Positions 33,474 through 42,655 of a stretch of 64,000 nucleotides of DNA are shown here, piece after piece. Source of the stretch: an uncultured Ruminococcus sp. (GTDB lineage: Bacteria; Bacillota; Clostridia; Oscillospirales; Ruminococcaceae). Below the pieces are notes generated by a model. The model made no database searches and was not told where the DNA came from. It worked only from the letters and a program-made list of their open reading frames with translations. The position numbers and the translations under genes are program-made. How positions within the stretch are numbered: the stretch's first letter is position 1; each line of letters starts with the position of its first letter. The stretch covers positions 1-64,000 of the forward strand of contig CACZGM010000026.1 of the NCBI GenBank assembly GCA_902780695.1. The letters run 5' to 3'.

Positions 33474-36400
33474 TTATACCGCTCCCGTACTTCCGAAAAG
33501 GTCTGTTATCATTTTAAGTAGCTGATCTGCGGTCATCTTATCGACATTGTTCATCGTCAGATTTACCGTAGAATCAGGTTTCACGGCTTCCATTGCCGCT
33601 TTTATGGTCTCTCCGAGATCGGTCAAGCCGGTATCGACTGTATCATTGAGCGAGCGGAGCACTTCCAGCGCGTTGTTGATGTTCTCCTTTTCGTTGTTGA
33701 GCTGTTCCGCCGATGTGTTATATTCCTCGTTTGCGGCGGCTCTCCTGTCTTCGATACCGCGCTCCCACAGCATATCCGCCTTATCGTTCTGCAACGACTG
33801 AATTTTCCGCTGTAACTGTGCCTGTGAAAATTCGTCAAGCTGCGAGTATTTCAGCTGAGCCATAGCCTGATCTATCTGCCGTTGAATGTCGTTATCCTCA
33901 GTCAGACGTTTCCGAGCCTGCACCTCATCGTCGATAGCCTTTAACGTCTCATCACGGAGTTTCTGCTTGGCTTTCAGTTCGGCATCTATCTGTTTGAGCC
34001 GCCTGTTTGCCATATCCTCGGATGCTTTCAGAGCGGCATCACTTACGAGCTTTTCTTCTGCCTTTTCAACGCCGTAAAGCCCCGCCGTGACCTCTCCGAT
34101 AACAGCTTTAAGGTTCTTGAAAGCCTGAATTTGTGCCTTTAAGCCGCCAATTTTATCGGGATCCGTTGCAGTTGCAAGCTCTGATTCGAGCTGCTTTATA
34201 GCATCTTCTATCTCATCGGAGAGTATCGTTTCGAGCTTGCTGGTATCAAGCGTTATCTGAGCATCTACACCAACCGTCAGAGCCTCGGCGTATCTTGTGC
34301 CGGAGAGCTTTGAAACCGTGTCAGCAGATAAGCCGCCGTCCTCTTTCTGCTCTATGACTGCCGCCGTGAGCGTCTTCATGCTACCGGCTGTATCTCCGGC
34401 AGACGCGGATTTCAGTTCTTTTTCTGCTTTAGCAGTCTCGTAAAGTCCCGCCGTGACCTTAGAAAGCTCTCCCCGGAATGATTCAAGCGCTTTTCGCTGA
34501 ACTTCGGTCGTTCCCTCAACGCCTTTCGCGGCATCTATTTGAGTATTCCACGCTTCTTCAAACGCCTTTTCCGATAATTTCCACTTTTCTCCGTCCTTAT
34601 AGAGAGCATCGCCGTACCCCGCATCAATAAGAGCCTGCACCGTGGTAAGTGCAAGCTCTCCGTTATCATTCATTTCCTTAAAAGCCGCGCTTGTGGTCTT
34701 CGCGTAGCTCATAAGCGACTTTAAGCCCGGCGGTTCCTTCTCCTTCGGAGTGCTCGATGCTCGCCCCGATGAGGATCCGGAAGAAGAACTCGATCCCTTG
34801 CCCTGATTACTCTGAAAATACTGTGGTAAACTCTTGTTGACCGCGAGCTGAGCTTCAAGCTGTTCAATATATGCGGCTTCTTCGCTGATTTTACGACCGA
34901 TGGCAAGTACCTTTTGACCATCGTGCTCGTACATACCGGCGGCTTCAGCTTCTTTTTCATAGAGCTTTATTCTTTCCCGCGCACCCTCGATAGCAGCGCG
35001 GGTCTTTGCATTTTCCGCCTCTATCTGAGCATTTGCGCCGTCCATTAACGCATCGTTAAGCCCTGCAAGTGCTTCAACCTCGATAGAATAGCCTTCGGCT
35101 GTGACCTTGATGTGCTTTGCGAGGTCAGGATATACAGATATAAGCGCCTGCATCTGCTGATAATTCAGGGCTTCACCATTCTGTAACTTCTGATATGCTT
35201 CCGTAAGCGTAGAATACTCGGAAACAAGATTCTTAGTCGCATCTGCGAGGTCGTTCAGCGTTTTCGTTCTTTCCTCGGCACGAGCCAGCTCCTCGGAAAG
35301 CTCTGCGGCTCTTTGTGTAGCCTCATCAACAGCAGCAGACGCTTCCGCCGTCTGATATGCGCCCTCTTCGACAGCAGCATTATATTCGTCGATGATCTTC
35401 TGGCATTTCGCGAGTTCTTCACGGTATGCCGCCATATCGTTTATAAAACTGTTAGTTTCAACGGCTCCGTTCCAGTCGAGAATATGAAAGCTCTCGTGAT
35501 ACTTTGCACTCTCTTCCCGGCGCTCTTCCATTTTCCGTTCGATTTCCGCCATTTTTTGATAGGCTTCTTTCGCGGCGTCTTCGAGAGCTGTGAATTTTAC
35601 CTTTTTGGACTGCTGCTCAACATAATTCTCAACAGCGGCAGAAAGGTCGTTGTATTCTCCTGTGAGGCTATTGACTACCTCGACCTCATCACCAAGAACT
35701 CCCTGCAATTCTCCGGCAAGCGTTTTCAGACGCTCTTCCTGCGATGCGCTCCTATCCTGTGTATTGCGAAGATTTTCATACTCTGCGGCTTTGGTCTGTA
35801 AGATATTCATTTCCGCTTCATTAGCGGAAACGCTCTCTTCCATTCTGTCGGTGAGACGCTGGACCGAGCGCTGTGTACTCTCAACTTCATCAGACAGACC
35901 GGCAATCTTATCAATGTAATAAACGGTTTCAGCACCTACAGCCACCAGTACACCCGCAAGACCGGCTATCTGTGCGGTGGTAGCAAGGGCAGCAGGACCC
36001 ATAGCACTTATAGATTTAGTCACGCCCTGAATAGTGCCTATTGCTGTTGATGCGGCATCTTTAAACGCCATAGCGCCCTTCAAAGCTATAAATGCCTGCG
36101 CTGCGCCTATTACCGTTTCCTTATTATCAACGAGAAATTTAAGGAGATCCTTTGCGACTGTTGCTATGTTGCCTATGGTCTCTCCGACATCTTCTGAAAG
36201 CTCATCAAGAGTGCCGTCGGCTCTCCATTCTTCTATAAGTTCAAGCAGTTCTGAAAGACTTTCCTTTGCAACATCGAACGCCTTTTCGCCAAGATCCCGC
36301 CCGAACTGCTGAGCTTCATCGGACAGGGTAGAGAGCATACCGGAGAACGTCTGCGACTGTTTCTCCATCATTCCGGCAAACTGTCCGGTACCCGTGGTCA

Positions 36401-37295
36401 TGCTCGTGATAGCGGCGTTAAGCTCCGGTATTCCGATCTTCCCCTTGGATACCATATCCTGCATTTCGCCGGCAGTCACACCAAGTTCGTCTGCAAGCGC
36501 CTGCAAAAGCGGCACACCCGCCTCTGTCATCTGCCGGAGTTCTTCGCCGCTGACCTTGCCCTTTGCGAGCATCTGACCGTATGCGAGAGATACGCGCTCA
36601 AACTTTTGCGCGTTACCGGCGGCAAGATCGCCGAGCTTTGTCATCGTGTCGATGAGGTCGCCAGAATCAACACCGTAGTTCATCAGAAGAGTGCCGCTCG
36701 ATACTACGTCGGTGAGTTCCATAGGCGTTTTCGCTGCCATTTCGCTCAATTCCGACATAAGGTCTTTCGCTTTTCGCGCATCTCCGAGCATTACCTCAAA
36801 AGATGTAAGATACTGCTCCATTTCGGCATTGGAGCCGATAAGCACCTCATACAGCTTCTTACCGGCAGCGCTTGCAAGAACGGCTTTAAGACCGGTTTCG
36901 AGTTTCTTTATTGCTGCTGTCGCTGTGTCTGTCGCTCCGGTAAGCTGATTTGTATTTTCTTTCTGATCTTTGAGTTCGTTTGAGGTCTTGCGTATATCGC
37001 CCTGTATCTCCTGCTCACGGGTCCGAAGAGTACCGAGTTCAGCGTTTACCTGTCCTATACGAACGCGAAGCTGTTCTAATTCCCTCTGCTGCTCTTCGGT
37101 ACCGCCGTCCTTCATAGCATTGGTCAAAGCCTTTTCCTGCTTCTGAAGCTCCTGTGCTTCCTTATTGACCTCTTTCATCTTATTGCGGTTCTCAATAAGA
37201 GCGGTGTTCAGTTCAATGAGCTTTGCCCTTGTCTGGGCGACACCCGCCGCAAAGTTGGAAGCATTAAGCGATATTGTACTGCCAAGATCGGGCAT
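33474..37295 (-). CDS. tail tape measure protein
   Basis: 1273 residues. An N-terminal coiled coil (ELNTALIENRNKMKEVNKEA) is followed by the tape-measure N-terminal domain near 150-330 (SNAEMEQYLTSFEVMLGDAR, VDSGDLIDTMTKLGDLAAGN). Hydrophobic helices lie near 390-460, then long coiled coils separated by a serine-rich linker near 830. It sets tail length and may help DNA entry. Length suggests a tail near 190 nm by the usual rough 0.15 nm per residue rule (inference). Confidence 0.9.
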   Translation of the reverse strand: MPDLGSTISLNASNFAAGVAQTRAKLIELNTALIENRNKMKEVNKEAQELQKQEKALTNAMKDGGTEEQQRELEQLRVRIGQVNAELGTLRTREQEIQGDIRKTSNELKDQKENTNQLTGATDTATAAIKKLETGLKAVLASAAGKKLYEVLIGSNAEMEQYLTSFEVMLGDARKAKDLMSELSEMAAKTPMELTDVVSSGTLLMNYGVDSGDLIDTMTKLGDLAAGNAQKFERVSLAYGQMLAKGKVSGEELRQMTEAGVPLLQALADELGVTAGEMQDMVSKGKIGIPELNAAITSMTTGTGQFAGMMEKQSQTFSGMLSTLSDEAQQFGRDLGEKAFDVAKESLSELLELIEEWRADGTLDELSEDVGETIGNIATVAKDLLKFLVDNKETVIGAAQAFIALKGAMAFKDAASTAIGTIQGVTKSISAMGPAALATTAQIAGLAGVLVAVGAETVYYIDKIAGLSDEVESTQRSVQRLTDRMEESVSANEAEMNILQTKAAEYENLRNTQDRSASQEERLKTLAGELQGVLGDEVEVVNSLTGEYNDLSAAVENYVEQQSKKVKFTALEDAAKEAYQKMAEIERKMEERREESAKYHESFHILDWNGAVETNSFINDMAAYREELAKCQKIIDEYNAAVEEGAYQTAEASAAVDEATQRAAELSEELARAEERTKTLNDLADATKNLVSEYSTLTEAYQKLQNGEALNYQQMQALISVYPDLAKHIKVTAEGYSIEVEALAGLNDALMDGANAQIEAENAKTRAAIEGARERIKLYEKEAEAAGMYEHDGQKVLAIGRKISEEAAYIEQLEAQLAVNKSLPQYFQSNQGKGSSSSSGSSSGRASSTPKEKEPPGLKSLMSYAKTTSAAFKEMNDNGELALTTVQALIDAGYGDALYKDGEKWKLSEKAFEEAWNTQIDAAKGVEGTTEVQRKALESFRGELSKVTAGLYETAKAEKELKSASAGDTAGSMKTLTAAVIEQKEDGGLSADTVSKLSGTRYAEALTVGVDAQITLDTSKLETILSDEIEDAIKQLESELATATDPDKIGGLKAQIQAFKNLKAVIGEVTAGLYGVEKAEEKLVSDAALKASEDMANRRLKQIDAELKAKQKLRDETLKAIDDEVQARKRLTEDNDIQRQIDQAMAQLKYSQLDEFSQAQLQRKIQSLQNDKADMLWERGIEDRRAAANEEYNTSAEQLNNEKENINNALEVLRSLNDTVDTGLTDLGETIKAAMEAVKPDSTVNLTMNNVDKMTADQLLKMITDLFGSTGAV

Positions 37296-37301
37296 AATAT
37301 A

Positions 37302-37784
37302 TTATCCTTTCCACCGTTTCAGTATCTCTTGATTGATACGCTCGGCTATATACTTGTTTATAGCGTCCTTTTTAAGGAACCACGCCGCCCGGATATGTGA
37401 GAACGGCTGTACCCGTCCGATACGGCGGCCTTTGCTGTCTGTAGTCTTGCCTTTTTTGCCGGGTCTACCATACTCAATGACGAAATACTTGATACTCCGA
37501 TTTATCTTATCATCTGAGTACCCCGCACGATATGAAACCTTACGCGGCGCGGGTCTTCTGTTATCTTTCCAGACAGAAAGGTCTTTGGCAAGAGAACGGA
37601 TCCCGTCGGTCGGGGCAGACGAGAGGATGTTCGCCTGTTCGTCTTTGAGCATTTCAGCCGCCTCGTGCAGAACAGTATCCATGATCTCACCGCTGACGCT
37701 CTTTTCGAGGTCTGCGAGGGTCTTGTCAAGGTCTGCTATCTGCCGGAGCATATCGGCGTGATCCATTTCAATGAAATCTGCCAT
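37302..37784 (-). CDS. HK97 gp10-like phage protein
   Basis: 160 residues. The N-terminal helix pair (MLRQIADLDKTLADLEKSVS) and the C-terminal basic part (FVIEYGRPGKKGKTTDSKGR ... RAAWFLKKDAINKYIAERIN) match HK97 gp10-like head-tail joining proteins. Normally it lies with the connectors, but here it lies between portal and tape measure. GAGGTGAACA precedes the ATG. Confidence 0.6.
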   Translation of the reverse strand: MADFIEMDHADMLRQIADLDKTLADLEKSVSGEIMDTVLHEAAEMLKDEQANILSSAPTDGIRSLAKDLSVWKDNRRPAPRKVSYRAGYSDDKINRSIKYFVIEYGRPGKKGKTTDSKGRRIGRVQPFSHIRAAWFLKKDAINKYIAERINQEILKRWKG

Positions 37785-37804
37785 TGTTCACCTCAAGGCA
37801 TAAA

Positions 37805-37840
37805 AAATACCGCTCTGCATTCGCATGCAAAACGGTATTT
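37805..37840 (-). terminator. terminator-like hairpin holding motif copy 2
   Basis: AAATACCG and CGGTATTT pair around a second TGCA/TGCA pairing; on the minus strand TTTTTT follows. It lies between the 40-residue gene and the gp10-like gene. Confidence 0.55.
37816..37832. repeat. 17-bp dispersed phage motif, copy 2
   Basis: TGCATTCGCATGCAAAA, at the top of the hairpin at 37805-37840, 32 bp upstream of the gp10-like gene. Confidence 0.7.
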
Positions 37841-37859
37841 GTGTTATTCTGTTGTTCGG

Positions 37860-37982
37860 TCAGGCGGTTCTTTTGTCTGTTGCTTTATCTTCCTCTTTTT
37901 CCTCAATGTCTTCGAGAAACTTATCGAGGATTTTAACACCGTTCTCATTGGAGCCGTCTAATACTACATCTACTTTTTCCAT
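37860..37982 (-). CDS. small acidic phage protein, 40 residues
   Basis: ATG 37982 with GGGGG ten bases upstream opens MEKVDVVLDGSNENGVKILD then KFLEDIEEKEEDKATDKRTA. It overlaps the restored 3' end of the portal-region gene. No family recognised; it may be a structural accessory. Confidence 0.5.
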   Translation of the reverse strand: MEKVDVVLDGSNENGVKILDKFLEDIEEKEEDKATDKRTA

Positions 37983-38082
37983 TCAAAAATCCCCCTTTCG
38001 GCATATTTCTTTAAAAACTTATCAACGATTTTTCTGTATTCTGTATCGCTGCCAGTTTTTATTTCGTTGTTGCAAGCTCTCT

Positions 38083-41000
38083 TTAGTTCAGTGAGAAATG
38101 CACCTCTGTCACATATCCTACAAATTCAACAACATCCGTAAATGAGTAGCTACTATTCCGCGGGTGATTGTGCATTACAAACACATCTCCGCTGAAAGAG
38201 TCAAAATTCAGTTTTAATTCGTCATCAGAACCTACGAATTCTTTTCGTCCGCTTATATCAATGCTATTGCTGAAAACAAAAGCAACTTCTTTACTTTCGT
38301 TATTGTCGCGAGAATACTTTAATAATTCTTGATGCTGGCGCTGTATCTCAGCACATTGTTCATCCGAATATCCGGCAATACTTACCATTGGAACCTTTTC
38401 AATAGCGGAATCGGTAATTGGTGTTATTGGCTTTGAACTGTTTTCACCGACGGAATCGAGCTCTACATCTTCTGACAATGTGTGATTTTCCGTGCCGCCG
38501 CCCGTAGCACCTCCGCTGGATCCGCCGCCGGGCATACCGTCGGAATAACTTCCCATAAAGTAACCGTGCTCTCCTTTGATGTAATGTCTTCCCCTTGACT
38601 CAAGTATAGCACGAACTTCATCATTTGTCAACCCCGAAGCTGCACTCATAACAGAAGTTTTATCGGTATTCGGCGTGTAGATCTGCCCGGTCTTAGGGTC
38701 AAGCAGTACAGTATCAAGTCCGAGCTTCATATAATTGAAGCCAAGCGGCGGCTTATCTTCCATTTCGCGTATCTCATCAAGCTGATAGATGTTGTTCTGT
38801 AATGCCACAGCATACGCATTCATGCGGCTCGCGAAGTCGCCGCGTGTCAGCTCCGAGGTGTCGAAAGCCCAATAATAATGCCCGATCTTCTCGGCTTCGG
38901 TGAGTAGATCGCTGTCAAGCGCGGACTCTATTGTGTTGATAAGCGGCATAAGGCAGTTCTGGACGAACTGTGAGATCATACTTTCATTTGCTTTGCCGTT
39001 GAGCACGTCCGCAGGCATACAGAACAGCTTGCATATTTCTTCGGCATTGGTGCGCTTGTTCTCGTTGAGCTGTAATTCCACGCTTGTGGAGCTGCTTTCC
39101 TTAAAGTCGAGACCGTCATTCAGAACAACAGCGTTGTCCTTTGTATCGTAGCTGTTGCTGTACAGCTTGCGCCATGCTTCCTTGACTTTATCCAGAGCAT
39201 CTTGTGTGAGCTTATTCTTGGATAAGATATAGCCCTTCTTATTACCGCCCTTGCGTATAGTGGCGTTCTCAAATTTCATCGTATTATAGAATATAGCAAG
39301 TGCAAGCGGATCCTCGGCGATTATGCTTGTTCCGACACCGAAGCCTTTTGAGTTCCGGAGTATCTTGAGGAACTGATACGGGAAATACACATGACCGTTT
39401 ACATTTATAGCAAAAGTCTTGTGTATCGGATCCGCGTTCGGAGCTATCGCTACACGGGTTTCATCAACATAGTACAGCCCGGTAGGCTCATTGTACATAT
39501 TCCGCTCTATGTAAGTGTATGAGCCTTTGCCGAGAAAGTAGTCACGAACCCAGAGCTTTTTCATCTCGGATGCGTTGATCGTGTCACCGGTATCGTGATT
39601 GAGCAAACACAGACGCTTATCGTCGGTTATCTCTTCGACTTCCTTTCCGTTCTCACGGTACAGCTTTATCGGAAGTGCCGAGATACGGTCAGCAATAAGG
39701 TTCACGCAAGCGGCGACCGTCGGTATCTGTAAAGCCTCGGCTTTCGTGACCTCAATATTCCCGCCGAGCATTGCGGAAAGCAGGCAGTCTTCTATACCTA
39801 CAGCACCGTCGGCGGCTCTTTTTTCTTTTCGCTTGAATAATCTCACGGTTATCACCTCATTCAATAACTTCGCATTTATCACAGCAACAACGAGATCGAC
39901 CTTACCCGCCGACTTCTTCTTGTTGACAAATTTGTTCAGGTTCGTATCCTCGGTACATCTCGCATTTGAGAAATTTATTTCAAGAAGCTCGTTTTCATCA
40001 TAGCTGAAGCACTTTGACAATATCGCTTCTTTAAGGAGCTTCGTCGGACGATGCAGAACGCTCGAATGCTGTTTTATCTCAACACAGGTTATCGCTTCGG
40101 CTTCGAGCTTTTGCGCGGTCGATATTGCGTTCCAACGGTCATACCCTGCCTCGGCTATCTCAACTCCGTATTTTTCGGGAATAATGTCCAGTATAAAATG
40201 CTCGATAAAGTTGTAATCGACGATCTCATCACCGCAGTCGAAGCACGCGCCCTCGCGGATAAGCCGTCTGTAATCGACATTTTCTTTGTCGGTCTTTATA
40301 TCTACTCTGTTTGCCGGGATAAAGCCCCACGCCTTACAGTAAAAACGCCCGTTATCCTCGGTAAGCATTGCGACCGCTGTGTTATCCTCGGAAAGAGAGA
40401 GGTCAAGACCTATCCATACGCGCTTTCCACGCCAGAATTTGAGGTCTTCCTTTATTTTGCACTCACGGACTTTCGTGATCTCAACATATCCTTCGGTACC
40501 GAGAGACTTGTACAGGATGTTGCAGTGCTTACAAAGGAAGTTTTCGCGCTTGTTCTCGTAAAGTATCGCATCTGCACGCAAATCGAGTATTTCATTGAAA
40601 ACAAATTCGTTATTGCACGCTACGGGGTTTGACTGATAGATTATCAGGTCGTTCGTCTGCCATTGGTCGCCGGTCGTAAGCTCGATGTTGGGCTCATATA
40701 ACAGCGCAAAGTATCTCTTGTTCTGAAGGAACCCGTCAAGTATCTTCTTTGCCTTGTCGATCTCCGTTATCATAGCGTTGTTATCGTTAGGATACTGCGT
40801 AGAGATGATGATGCCGAGCTTATCCCGAAGAGTGATCTGTGATGAACGCATAGCCTCTATCGGGTAACTGTCCATTGCTCCGGCTTCATCGGCAAGGAAC
40901 ATATTTGCAAGCTTACCGTCCATTTTATCTTCGGAGTAAGCAAGCGGTGTATATTCGCTATCGGTAACGATACAGCGTATTTCATTACGCATGGGCTTAA

Positions 41001-41514
41001 AAATATCACTTGTATCGAGTGCCGGAGACGATTTGATGATCTTTCTGATAGCTTTTTGCAGCTCACTCGACAGTTTGAGATCAGGAGCCACAGAAAAGTA
41101 TCTTCCGAACATTCTGCCGGTAAGCATACCGATGATGAAGATAACAGCGGAATTGAACGTCTTGAAATTCTTTCGGGCAATTTCAAGGAGCGCGGTCTTG
41201 TAGTACCAGTGTCCGTCTGTGGTCTTGGTGCAGAAAACAGCTATGATAAGCAGCCAAGCATACGGCTCAAGGCTCTCAAAAAGTGAACAATGAGTTATTC
41301 CGTCCTCTTTTATCAGATCGGGGTGCATAATAATCTTCAGTATGTTGCATATCTTCTTGAATGTCTTTTCGCAGACATACGCTTCCGGATCCCGACCGTT
41401 GACGATCTCAAGCCATGCGGCACACTGCTTTTTCACATATATAGGAGCCCGCTGATTACCGGGACGAATGCACCATAGCGCGTACTTAACCGCCTTGCTC
41501 TCACATACGGTCAT
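38083..41514 (-). CDS. large terminase and portal protein in one open frame, with HNHP-domain C-terminus
   Basis: 1143 codons. Residues 1-556 are a complete large terminase: ATPase site ARKNFKTFNSA, Walker B MFLADEAGAMD, nuclease IGLDLSLSEDN and EAGYDRWNAISTAQKLEAEA. From residue 557 an HK97-type portal follows (RLFKRKEKRA, IPTVAACVNLIADRISALPI, LKILRNSKGFGVGTSI). GTG at 39846 has GAGGTGATAACC just upstream, so the portal can start there alone; no stop separates the two. The last 165 residues carry RGRHYIKGEHGYFMGS, a glycine linker and VMHNHPRNSSYSFTDV. A frameshift near 38095 seems to cut this domain; the next frame continues RGAFLTELKRACNNEI to 37970. Confidence 0.85.
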   Translation of the reverse strand: MTVCESKAVKYALWCIRPGNQRAPIYVKKQCAAWLEIVNGRDPEAYVCEKTFKKICNILKIIMHPDLIKEDGITHCSLFESLEPYAWLLIIAVFCTKTTDGHWYYKTALLEIARKNFKTFNSAVIFIIGMLTGRMFGRYFSVAPDLKLSSELQKAIRKIIKSSPALDTSDIFKPMRNEIRCIVTDSEYTPLAYSEDKMDGKLANMFLADEAGAMDSYPIEAMRSSQITLRDKLGIIISTQYPNDNNAMITEIDKAKKILDGFLQNKRYFALLYEPNIELTTGDQWQTNDLIIYQSNPVACNNEFVFNEILDLRADAILYENKRENFLCKHCNILYKSLGTEGYVEITKVRECKIKEDLKFWRGKRVWIGLDLSLSEDNTAVAMLTEDNGRFYCKAWGFIPANRVDIKTDKENVDYRRLIREGACFDCGDEIVDYNFIEHFILDIIPEKYGVEIAEAGYDRWNAISTAQKLEAEAITCVEIKQHSSVLHRPTKLLKEAILSKCFSYDENELLEINFSNARCTEDTNLNKFVNKKKSAGKVDLVVAVINAKLLNEVITVRLFKRKEKRAADGAVGIEDCLLSAMLGGNIEVTKAEALQIPTVAACVNLIADRISALPIKLYRENGKEVEEITDDKRLCLLNHDTGDTINASEMKKLWVRDYFLGKGSYTYIERNMYNEPTGLYYVDETRVAIAPNADPIHKTFAINVNGHVYFPYQFLKILRNSKGFGVGTSIIAEDPLALAIFYNTMKFENATIRKGGNKKGYILSKNKLTQDALDKVKEAWRKLYSNSYDTKDNAVVLNDGLDFKESSSTSVELQLNENKRTNAEEICKLFCMPADVLNGKANESMISQFVQNCLMPLINTIESALDSDLLTEAEKIGHYYWAFDTSELTRGDFASRMNAYAVALQNNIYQLDEIREMEDKPPLGFNYMKLGLDTVLLDPKTGQIYTPNTDKTSVMSAASGLTNDEVRAILESRGRHYIKGEHGYFMGSYSDGMPGGGSSGGATGGGTENHTLSEDVELDSVGENSSKPITPITDSAIEKVPMVSIAGYSDEQCAEIQRQHQELLKYSRDNNESKEVAFVFSNSIDISGRKEFVGSDDELKLNFDSFSGDVFVMHNHPRNSSYSFTDVVEFVGYVTEVHFSLN

Positions 41515-42134
41515 ATTGCCTTGCTTTTGAGCGCATCAACCATATCCTGTCTCGACTTTATATCGAGCTCGTTGATCTTCTTCTGCCATTCGTCGCGCTG
41601 TTCGTTGCCTGTATCTGTGACCTCGGCAGGATCCTCGACGGCTCTGGTCTCCTTGAATACTGTCTTTTCAGCTCTGCACTCAACAGATGTTCCCGCATAG
41701 CACGGCAGCATTCTCGAATCTATGATTGAGACCTCAACAATATCCATGTTCTGAACGTGCCGACGCGGTATTTTGTCGCCCCTCTGCTCCATTTCGTCCT
41801 TGTTCACGAACATACCGAACGACCAACCGCGAAGCTCACCGCGCTGTCCCTTTTCAATTACCTCGGCATCAGATGTCTCACATTCGGCATACAACCCGAT
41901 GTTATCCTCTTTGAGCGTGAGACTTCTTGTGGAAGTGCTCGCAAGCTTGCGGTTTTCGTCGTGATTGAGGAGCATATCGACATTCTTTGCACGGGTAAGC
42001 GCTTCCGCAAATGCGCCGGGTTCGATCATTTCAACGAATTCGCCGGTAGCCGTCGGAATAGGTCTGCTGTCTCTGCCGACTGCGTTCACATAGCCGGAAA
42101 TGTGTGCTTTGCCGTTTCTGATCTCAAATTTCAT
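41511..42134 (-). CDS. HK97 family prohead protease
   Basis: 207 residues from ATG 42134 (GAGAGGTAACACT). It has IEPGAFAEALTRAKNVDMLL with the catalytic histidine in LLNHDENRKLAS, and the serine in LRGWSFGMFVNKDEMEQRGD. It cleaves scaffold parts from the capsid protein. It precedes the terminase-portal frame (ATGA overlap), while the capsid gene lies 2.4 kb upstream, so the order is unusual. Confidence 0.85.
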   Translation of the reverse strand: MKFEIRNGKAHISGYVNAVGRDSRPIPTATGEFVEMIEPGAFAEALTRAKNVDMLLNHDENRKLASTSTRSLTLKEDNIGLYAECETSDAEVIEKGQRGELRGWSFGMFVNKDEMEQRGDKIPRRHVQNMDIVEVSIIDSRMLPCYAGTSVECRAEKTVFKETRAVEDPAEVTDTGNEQRDEWQKKINELDIKSRQDMVDALKSKAI

Positions 42135-42145
42135 AGTGTTACCTC

Positions 42146-42653
42146 TCATTCTTCATCATCGTCATCATCATCGTCGAACCGTCTGAACGTCTCGACAGGC
42201 TTCTGATAACCCATTGCTATCGCATACCGCTCCCAGCGTTCCGAGGCTTCACGGAGCGTACTGCTCATAAATTCGGCTCTGGACGCTCCCATAACATCAA
42301 CGAACATTGACATTAAGCCGAGTATGTCTTGCTTGTCGCCTTCGCTCTTTTTCTTCCGCCCGATAGGAGCCTGTGGAAGCGCAAGCATAATAGCTGCCTG
42401 TATATATGCGAGAAGCTCCGTCTGGTAGCCCTCAGCGGACATGAGACCGTTGATATATTCGTCAATGTCGTTTTCGTCACATTCCGGAAGGTCGTTATAC
42501 CAGTCTGTGAGCCCGTTACGCAGAAAGCATCTGACAGCCTTCGGGTCGGTGCTCTGCGATAATATATCAAAAGGGGAATACCCCGATTTTTCTATGTTAT
42601 AGAACGCCTGTATAGAAGCGGGAGCCGGACTATTGCCCGACTCCCTCTGTCAT
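42146..42653 (-). CDS. tail assembly protein, frameshifted near its start
   Basis: ATG 42653 begins MTEGVGQ and stops. Removing one G of the GGG at 42636-42638 joins this to a long frame: NSPAPASIQAFYNIEKSGYS, then LTDWYNDLPECDENDIDEYI, YIQAAIMLALPQAPIGRKKK and an acidic tail of D and E. The unshifted late part alone opens at ATG 42442. Its place between tail tube and the following genes suggests a tail assembly chaperone. No second overlapping chaperone frame was found. Programmed slippage or an assembly indel are both possible. Confidence 0.55.
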
Positions 42654-42655
42654 TT

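Noticed and set aside
42313..42570. 85-codon minus-strand frame as a second tail chaperone
   Set aside because: It overlaps the better-supported frame, is arginine- and threonine-rich without motifs, and has no slippery sequence at a fitting place.
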